DNA from: Gaiella occulta
GTDB lineage: Bacteria; Actinomycetota; Thermoleophilia; Gaiellales; Gaiellaceae
Direction of reading: 5' to 3'
Assembly: GCF_003351045.1 (NCBI RefSeq)
Contig: NZ_QQZY01000002.1
Location: 370,001-434,000, forward strand
Length of the DNA stretch: 64,000 bases
Shown in pieces: positions 59,132 through 64,000 of the stretch. Under the pieces are notes generated by a model. That model made no database searches and was not told where the DNA came from. It saw nothing but the letters and a program-made list of their open reading frames with translations. The position numbers were made by a program, and so were the translations under genes. Within the stretch, counting starts at the first letter, position 1, and each line of letters begins with the position of its first letter.

Positions 59132-59402
59132 CTCCACTCGCTGTTCGAGGATATGGCGTACGCCCACTGGATCTCCATGCCCGAGCACCAGGAGGAAGCG
59201 ATTGTTCACCTACGGCCGGATCACCCGCCTTCTGCTCTCGGAGACAGGCGGCAAGGTCGAGGAGTTCGACGACTTCTACCGCCGGCAGCTCGACTTGCTC
59301 ACCAAGCTTGCCCAGTCCAAGCGGGACAGGAACCAAATCAGCCGCAACGATCAGTGCCCGTGCGGCTGCGGCAAGAAGTACAAGAACTGCCACGGCGGGT
59401 AG
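59132..59402 (+). pseudogene. 3' half of the interrupted DUF5677-like gene, with SEC-C motif
   Basis: From 59138 the frame reads SLFEDMAYAHWISMPEHQEE, the expected continuation of the fragment at 54053-54285. A shift near 59200 leads to FTYGRITRLLLSETGGKVEE and the C-terminal SEC-C zinc motif RNDQCPCGCGKKYKNCHGG, ending at 59402. The two halves flank the restriction-like operon on either side. Confidence 0.55.
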
Positions 59403-59425
59403 CCACGGCAGAGCTACGCGTATGG

Positions 59426-59725
59426 CTACGCGACGCTGGCCGGCTCGCGGACGAGGGCGAGTCGGGCACCAAGCGCGCCACTGAGCGCCTCAATGGTGGC
59501 CTTCGTGGGGTTCGCGACGCCGCGCTCTATGCGGCTGATCTCGCTTTGCGGGATCCCGGACATCTTGGCGAGTTCCTTCTGTGTCAGCTCGTGCTCGCGC
59601 CGCAACTCGAGGAGCTGGTAGGCCAGGTCGTAGTGCTCCCGGAAGGCGTCCAGGGTCGCGCGGCCCTCCTCGCTGAGGTTCGCCTCGACGTTCTTGACGT
59701 AGTCCTTGAAGTTGGTGGTTGCCAT
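59426..59725 (-). CDS. XRE-family antitoxin (HigA-like)
   Basis: Protein of 99 residues with a C-terminal helix-turn-helix: LRREHELTQKELAKMSGIPQ then SEISRIERGVANPTKATIEA. The N-terminal 35 residues are the toxin-neutralising part by analogy. The palindrome at 59756-59775 lies just upstream, so it probably represses its own promoter. The toxin gene is upstream of it, the reverse of the classical order but typical of HigBA. Confidence 0.88.
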   Translation of the reverse strand: MATTNFKDYVKNVEANLSEEGRATLDAFREHYDLAYQLLELRREHELTQKELAKMSGIPQSEISRIERGVANPTKATIEALSGALGARLALVREPASVA

Positions 59726-59755
59726 TGGTGCCCCCTTCGTCATAGCCCAACCACA

Positions 59756-59775
59756 GTATGGGGTAAACCCCATAC
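59756..59775. promoter_or_regulatory. perfect 8-bp inverted repeat, HigA-type operator
   Basis: GTATGGGG-TAAA-CCCCATAC lies between the toxin stop (59790) and the antitoxin start (59725). A TACTGT hexamer on the minus strand (about 59752-59757) overlaps its edge and could be the antitoxin's own -10 box. Confidence 0.7.
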
Positions 59776-59789
59776 GCGGCGCAACTCTA

Positions 59790-60341
59790 TCATCGGCGCC
59801 GGCGCCGATTCCTTGAGGGCTGCTTTGGAGGCGCCTCGCCCCGGCGCTGGGCCTCCTTCTTCTCCCGCGCTTCCCTGATCTGAAGCTCCTTGAGGCGCTT
59901 CCGGGCGTTCTCGATCTCCTTCTGTTGCCGGCGAGGACTCGGATCCTCGCCCTTGTCGTAGCCTCCGAGGATGAGCAGGATCTTGCCGCCGGGACGAAGG
60001 TGGCAGAAGGCCCGCAGGACGATCTTGGTCGGAGACTTCTTCGCCTTCTCGCCGCGCCTACTGACGACTTCGGCCGCAACCTTCGCCCCGAGTTCCGGCT
60101 GCTCGGGAAACATCGCCTTGATCTCTTCGAGGGTATGACGGACGCGGAACTCGAAGATTGAAGCGCCGAGCTTCCTTCCCCACTCCGAGCCGCATACCCC
60201 CGGCCCAAGCTTGACAAGAATCCGCTCGGTCGCAGCGATCATCGCGAGCCGCTTCGGCTCGTTGAGCTTGTCGAGCCACTCGCGAAAGGGCACGCGCCCG
60301 TTCACGTCGGCGTAGAACTCGATCTCCAACTCGTCTGCCAC
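59790..60341 (-). CDS. RelE/HigB-like (Gp49-type) toxin
   Basis: Protein of 183 residues. The N-terminal 120 carry the phage Gp49/HigB pattern: EIEFYADVNGRVPFREWLDK, LGASIFEFRVRHTLEEIKA and KIVLRAFCHLRPGGKILLIL. Relatives cleave mRNA on the ribosome. A lysine/arginine-rich helical tail (KEIENARKRLKELQ to the end RNRRRRR) is longer than usual. The GTG at 60341 lies 6 bases after TATCCT (minus, 60348-60353), so it is leaderless. Confidence 0.82.
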   Translation of the reverse strand: MADELEIEFYADVNGRVPFREWLDKLNEPKRLAMIAATERILVKLGPGVCGSEWGRKLGASIFEFRVRHTLEEIKAMFPEQPELGAKVAAEVVSRRGEKAKKSPTKIVLRAFCHLRPGGKILLILGGYDKGEDPSPRRQQKEIENARKRLKELQIREAREKKEAQRRGEAPPKQPSRNRRRRR

Positions 60342-60353
60342 GAAGCGAGGATA

Positions 60354-60741
60354 GGGACCGATGCGGGCGGAGCCGCGAGGGTGCGTATGCAAGTCGGCGC
60401 TGAAGAGCGTCCTCGGCTGCGCGTGAGCCCGCGGCTGATCGCAGCTGGCCCTGCCGATCGTAATCTGGCGGCTCTTTCACGGCTGCAGGGTTGCAGATGC
60501 CGGCCGGAGGGCGATACTGAGACATGCGCGACCGCCCGCTGCGGTCGCGGAAGGCCGAGCAACGTTTGGGGAGACGGGTGATCGGGCGGCGGCCGCGCGC
60601 TGGGGGAGCATCAACCGACCGTGAGGGGACGCGAACGCGCGTGCCTGGACGGCTGCCGGCGCCCGCGAGGCCGGCCCGCTCGCGCCGGAGATCGTCTCCG
60701 CCGGCACGCGCTCGCTCCGCGCAGCGCCCGAGGACGAGTTC
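60354..60741. other. 388-base stretch without a convincing gene
   Basis: An arginine-rich frame from ATG 60524 to 60745 ends with a GTGA overlap at the next gene and has GATACT just upstream, but its composition is that of a shadow frame. Nothing else with protein character is seen on either strand. Confidence 0.4.
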
Positions 60742-61917
60742 GTGAGCGGTCAGGGCCCGCAGCGGTATGTCTTCGACGTCCTGCGCAGCGACGAGGAGCT
60801 GCGCGGGATCGAGGCGGAGTGGCTCGAGCTCTTCGGCCGCTCTCTCACGCGGAACCCGTTCGCCCATCCCGCCTGGGTCACCTCGTGGCTGCGGCACTTC
60901 GTCGGCGACGAGCGGCGGCGTCTCGTCCTCACGGCGCGGAGCGGCGGCGAGCTCATGGGCGTCGCCCCCTTCTACAAGCGGACGTACAGGCTCGGTCCCA
61001 TCCGGGCGCGGTGCCTCCAGGTCGCCGGTGGGAGCCCCCGGCCGGAAGATCCTCTCACCGAGATGAGCGAGATCCTCGTCGCGCGCGAGAGGTGGCGGAC
61101 GACGATGCGCGCCCTCGTGCAGCACGTGATCGTAGGGAACCTCGGCAGCTACGACTGGATCGGCCTGACGATGACGCCCGAGCAGGGCTGGTTCGACGAC
61201 GAGTGGGTTCCGGAGGCCTGGCAGCGCCGAGGGGTGTTCGCGGCCCACAAGGGGATTCGCCCGTTCGTCCTGCTGCCCCTGCCGGCGAGCTGGGAGGAGC
61301 TTGCGCTCAAGCGCAACCTGAAGGAGGCCATCCGGCGCAGCAAGAACCGGCTCGCGGCGCTGGACGGGAGCTCCGAGGTCGTCTTCGCCGAGGGCGAGGC
61401 GGTGCCGGAAGCCGTGCGCCGGGTCCAGGCTCTCCACCGGAGGCGGGCGGCGATGCGCGACCACCTCCCGCACAGCGACTACTTCGACGAGGAAGCCTAC
61501 GCACGGTTCGCCCGCGACGCCTCCGCGGGGCTCGCCGCTACCGGCCACGCCTCCGTCGCCCTCTGCCACGTCGACGCGAATCCCGTCGCGGGCCGCGTGG
61601 TGCTGCGCGCGCACGGTGACGTCTTCCTGTCGTTCTCAGGCGTCGATCCTGCCTACTGGCACCTCGGCGCGGCCACGGCGCTGATCGTGGCGTCGATCCG
61701 TGAGGCGATCTCGCGGCGTGAGCGGACACTCAATCTGTCGCTCAATCCCGATCCGGCCAAGCTTCGCTGGAGCAACCAGCTGGAGTTCCACAACGAGTTC
61801 CTCGTCGTCGCCCCCTCGCGCCGGGCGCGGGCGGCGCTGCAGCTCTTCTGGCAGGTCCGCGCCGGAAAGTCGCTCGCGGGCCGCCGGCAGGTGATCAAGC
61901 AACGTGGCCGCTCATGA
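60742..61917 (+). CDS. FemAB/CelD-type GNAT acyltransferase
   Basis: Protein of 391 residues with the double-GNAT architecture used in exopolysaccharide or peptidyl-transfer enzymes: NPFAHPAWVTSWLRHFVG at the start, LKRNLKEAIRRSKNRLAALD in the middle and VDPAYWHLGAATALIVASIR near the end, the acyl-CoA binding stretch of the second domain. With the ATP-grasp protein at the window's right edge it may modify a surface glycan; this is inference. The start is GTG 60742. Confidence 0.82.
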   Translation: MSGQGPQRYVFDVLRSDEELRGIEAEWLELFGRSLTRNPFAHPAWVTSWLRHFVGDERRRLVLTARSGGELMGVAPFYKRTYRLGPIRARCLQVAGGSPRPEDPLTEMSEILVARERWRTTMRALVQHVIVGNLGSYDWIGLTMTPEQGWFDDEWVPEAWQRRGVFAAHKGIRPFVLLPLPASWEELALKRNLKEAIRRSKNRLAALDGSSEVVFAEGEAVPEAVRRVQALHRRRAAMRDHLPHSDYFDEEAYARFARDASAGLAATGHASVALCHVDANPVAGRVVLRAHGDVFLSFSGVDPAYWHLGAATALIVASIREAISRRERTLNLSLNPDPAKLRWSNQLEFHNEFLVVAPSRRARAALQLFWQVRAGKSLAGRRQVIKQRGRS

Positions 61918-61995
61918 GCATCCGGGCGCGGGCGCGTGGGGCGCGACGCGATCGACGGCGACGCGCCGCAGAGGCGTCGCAGCGGGGTTCCTCAC

Positions 61996-63264
61996 GTGAC
62001 TGAGCGGCTCGGGCTCGCTCGGGCCGGTGGGCGTCGCCGCACCGACGCCGCCGCCCCGCCGGAGGGCCTCCTGCGGGAGCACTGGCCCGCCGCGGTCGTG
62101 CACGGCGACCAGCTCGCTGTCCCCGCCGTCGTCATGCGCGGCGGCACGAGCAGGGGCGTCTTCTTCCACGCCGACGACCTGCCCCTCGACCCGCTCGTGC
62201 GCGACCGGGTCATCCTCGCGGTGTTCGGCAGCCCCGACACGCGCCAGCTCGACGGCATCGGCGGCGCCACGCCGCTGACGAGCAAGGTAGCGATCGTCTC
62301 CAGGTCGAGCGCCGACGACGCCGACGTCGACTACCTCTTCGGTCAGGTCGGCACCGACGAGCCGCGAATCGACTACGTCGGCAACTGCGGCAACATGCTC
62401 GCCGCCGTCGGGCCGTTCGCCGTCGACGAGGGCCTCGTGCGACCACGGTCGCCGGCGACGTCCATCCGTATCCGCGTGGTCAACAGCGGCCAGACGGTCG
62501 TCGCGCACGTGCTCACCGCCGGCACGAAGGCCCGCACCGCCGGAACCACCGCGATCGCCGGCGTGCCCGGAACCGGTGCGTCCGTGGCGATGGAGCTGAC
62601 GGGGCTCGGCGCAACGCTGGGCCGCGGCCTGCTGCCGACCGGTCTCCGCCGCGAGACGATCACGTCGCTCGGGCGCCGGCACCCGGTGTCGCTCGTCGAC
62701 GCCGGCAACCCGACCGTCTTCGTCGAGGCCTCGCAGATCGGCCTCGACGTCGAAGTGCTTCTCGCCGACCGGCTCGACGGAGTCGTGCTCGAGCGCCTCG
62801 AGGCGCTCCGCGCGGCGGGCGCCGTGCGGCTCGGCCTCGTCCGCCGGGTCGAGAGGGCGCGGGCGGACAGTCCGACGATCCCCAAGATCTACGTCGTTCA
62901 TCCTCCTGCGGCGTACGTCGACCGCGGCGGCGGGCGCGTCGAGGCCGCGGACGTGAGTCTCGTCGTGCGCGGGCTCTCGATGGGTGTTCCTCACCCCGCC
63001 GTCGCCACGACGGTCGCCGCCTGTGTCGGGGCCGCCGCGCGGATCCCCGGGACGGTCGTGGCGGACGCCCTCGTCGCGGCGGCCTCGGGCCCGATCCGGA
63101 TCGGGACTCCGAGCGGGGTCGTCGAGATCGAGAGCGTCGTCGACCTCACGGGCGAACCGCGCCTCGTGCATGCCCGCATCGAGCGCACCGCCCGCCGGCT
63201 GATGGCGGGCCTTGCTCACGTGCCGCTGTCGGTTCTCGCAGAGAATCGACGCGCCGCGCGCTGA
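61996..63264 (+). CDS. PrpF-family isomerase
   Basis: Diaminopimelate-epimerase-fold protein of about 422 residues (GTG 61996; GTG 61936 is a longer alternative). Family hallmarks are VPAVVMRGGTSRGVFFHADD, DTRQLDGIGGATPLTSKVAI, YVGNCGNMLAAVGPFAVDEG and DAGNPTVFVEA. Members isomerise aconitates, oxalomesaconate or related unsaturated acids. No propionate or aromatic pathway genes are in the window. Confidence 0.85.
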   Translation: MTERLGLARAGGRRRTDAAAPPEGLLREHWPAAVVHGDQLAVPAVVMRGGTSRGVFFHADDLPLDPLVRDRVILAVFGSPDTRQLDGIGGATPLTSKVAIVSRSSADDADVDYLFGQVGTDEPRIDYVGNCGNMLAAVGPFAVDEGLVRPRSPATSIRIRVVNSGQTVVAHVLTAGTKARTAGTTAIAGVPGTGASVAMELTGLGATLGRGLLPTGLRRETITSLGRRHPVSLVDAGNPTVFVEASQIGLDVEVLLADRLDGVVLERLEALRAAGAVRLGLVRRVERARADSPTIPKIYVVHPPAAYVDRGGGRVEAADVSLVVRGLSMGVPHPAVATTVAACVGAAARIPGTVVADALVAAASGPIRIGTPSGVVEIESVVDLTGEPRLVHARIERTARRLMAGLAHVPLSVLAENRRAAR

Positions 63265-63303
63265 TACGGCAGAGCCGCCCGAGAGGGCGGCGGCGGAGGT
63301 GCC

Positions 63304-64000
63304 CTACGCGCTCTTCGCCGGCTGGGCGGGATCCGGCGCGCTCGGCAGCTGCCTCGGCGAGCCTCGCCGGGCCGCCGTGAGGGCCGCGAGCGTCGGCAGC
63401 GGATCGGTGACGTCGAGCGGCGCCAGCTGCCGACCGGGCGCGACCACGGCGACTGCGAGCCCCGCGGCGATCCTCGCCGCCGAGCGGCCGACGCAGACGC
63501 CGCCGAGGGCGTCGCGAAGCGCAAGCACCTCCCCGTTCAGCTGCACGTGGCGTAGCGGCCGCGGTCGAGCCGATGCGAGGTCGGGAACGCGCCCGAGGGC
63601 GATCTCGACGGCAAACCGCGGCATGTCCAGACCTGCGGCGATGGTGGCGTCGACCGAGGACGGCATGCGCAGGTTGACGTCGTGCACGTACCAGACGCCT
63701 CCGCGCTCGACGTACTGGATCACGCCTGCGCCCTCGTATCCGCCCGCTTCGAGCAGGGCCACGCTGACCTCGACGAGCTCCGGCGGGCTCGGCAGGAACT
63801 GGGAAACCGTCGACTGGCCGACCCGGAACGGGTAGTTGGCGAGGGTGCGCGCTGCCAGGTGCGCCATCTTGCCGTGACGGCGCACGAAGTGGAAGCGCAG
63901 CTGACGGCCGACGACCTCTTCCTGGATCAGCACCACCTCCCCGCGCTCGACGAGACGGCGTACCTCCCGCTCGCACGACTCTGCGTCGCCGACACGCACG
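63304..64000 (-). CDS. ATP-grasp protein, N-terminus beyond window edge
   Basis: The last 231 residues of an ATP-grasp ligase-type protein. LIQEEVVGRQLRFHFVRRHG includes the nucleotide-binding Gln-Glu strand; VWYVHDVNLRMPSSVDATIA and GLDMPRFAVEIALGR supply the metal-binding Asn region. The C-terminal 70 residues are not conserved-looking. The reading frame is open through position 64000, so the gene continues to the right. Confidence 0.75.
   Translation of the reverse strand, partial: VRVGDAESCEREVRRLVERGEVVLIQEEVVGRQLRFHFVRRHGKMAHLAARTLANYPFRVGQSTVSQFLPSPPELVEVSVALLEAGGYEGAGVIQYVERGGVWYVHDVNLRMPSSVDATIAAGLDMPRFAVEIALGRVPDLASARPRPLRHVQLNGEVLALRDALGGVCVGRSAARIAAGLAVAVVAPGRQLAPLDVTDPLPTLAALTAARRGSPRQLPSAPDPAQPAKSA

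Noticed and set aside
60524-60745. Arginine-rich 73-codon frame ending with a GTGA overlap at the GNAT-like gene
   Set aside because: Despite GATACT just upstream, it has the composition of a shadow frame and no recognisable motif; not enough to call a gene.

Overview
This is a 64-kb chromosomal segment of a very GC-rich bacterium, most likely an actinobacterium of the Thermoleophilia type (Gaiellales or Solirubrobacterales). That is an inference from GC content, gene content and promoter style; no rRNA gene is present to settle it. Genes are dense and often overlap by 4 bases (ATGA or GTGA). More than twenty genes on both strands carry a TANNNT hexamer 6-9 bases upstream of the start codon and no Shine-Dalgarno, so leaderless transcription looks like the default. 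Genes with AGGAGG-type sites are the minority.

Layout. 1-7.3 kb: tyrS (cut by the window edge), an ECF sigma/anti-sigma pair, recQ, a class A penicillin-binding protein with PASTA repeats, a 3-methyladenine glycosylase and a RemA-like protein. 7.4-13.2 kb: a DegT-type aminotransferase facing a probable five-gene operon (class V aminotransferase, serA, methyltransferase, ybaK, ilvE) for serine and branched-chain amino acids. 13.3-16.4 kb: a membrane and cupredoxin-like cluster. 16.4-19.6 kb: gatCAB. 19.6-26.1 kb: csp, folD, an agmatinase-family gene, a membrane HExxH protein, a CBS protein, tRNA-Cys, and an SMR exporter with its TetR regulator. 26.1-32.8 kb: amino-sugar and glycerol catabolism (nagA, SDR, DUF4432, glpD, glpK) containing fused remnants of deleted genes, including a MalF-start/MalG-end chimera. 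32.8-39.9 kb: an ArsR regulator translationally coupled to a six-gene group 4 [NiFe] hydrogenase-like complex (hyfB, C, E, F, G, I).

40.4-44.2 kb is an accessory scar: a frameshifted antitoxin-like gene fused to an IS256-type tail, frameshifted DUF4160 and DUF2442 genes, a MarR/SnoaL pair around a palindromic operator, and a complete IS1380-type element. 44.2-53.3 kb returns to core genes: tRNA-Gly, leuA with a previously unlisted leucine-rich leader peptide, a methyltransferase, an RNase HI, an aldehyde dehydrogenase, an EF-G paralogue with altered G motifs, a FliA/WhiG-type sigma factor and tRNA-Trp.

53.3-60.4 kb is a second island next to tRNA-Trp. It has an integrase remnant, then a DUF5677-SEC-C gene that appears to be split in two by a lower-GC restriction-modification-like operon. 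That operon encodes a methyltransferase half with motif I but no NPPY, an Eco57I-like methyltransferase with degenerate motif I but intact NPPY, and a GIY-YIG-helicase fusion. It is the strongest candidate for an undescribed system here. A HigBA-type toxin-antitoxin pair with its own perfect operator follows. The window ends in an FemAB/GNAT-like protein, a PrpF-family isomerase and an ATP-grasp protein cut by the edge.
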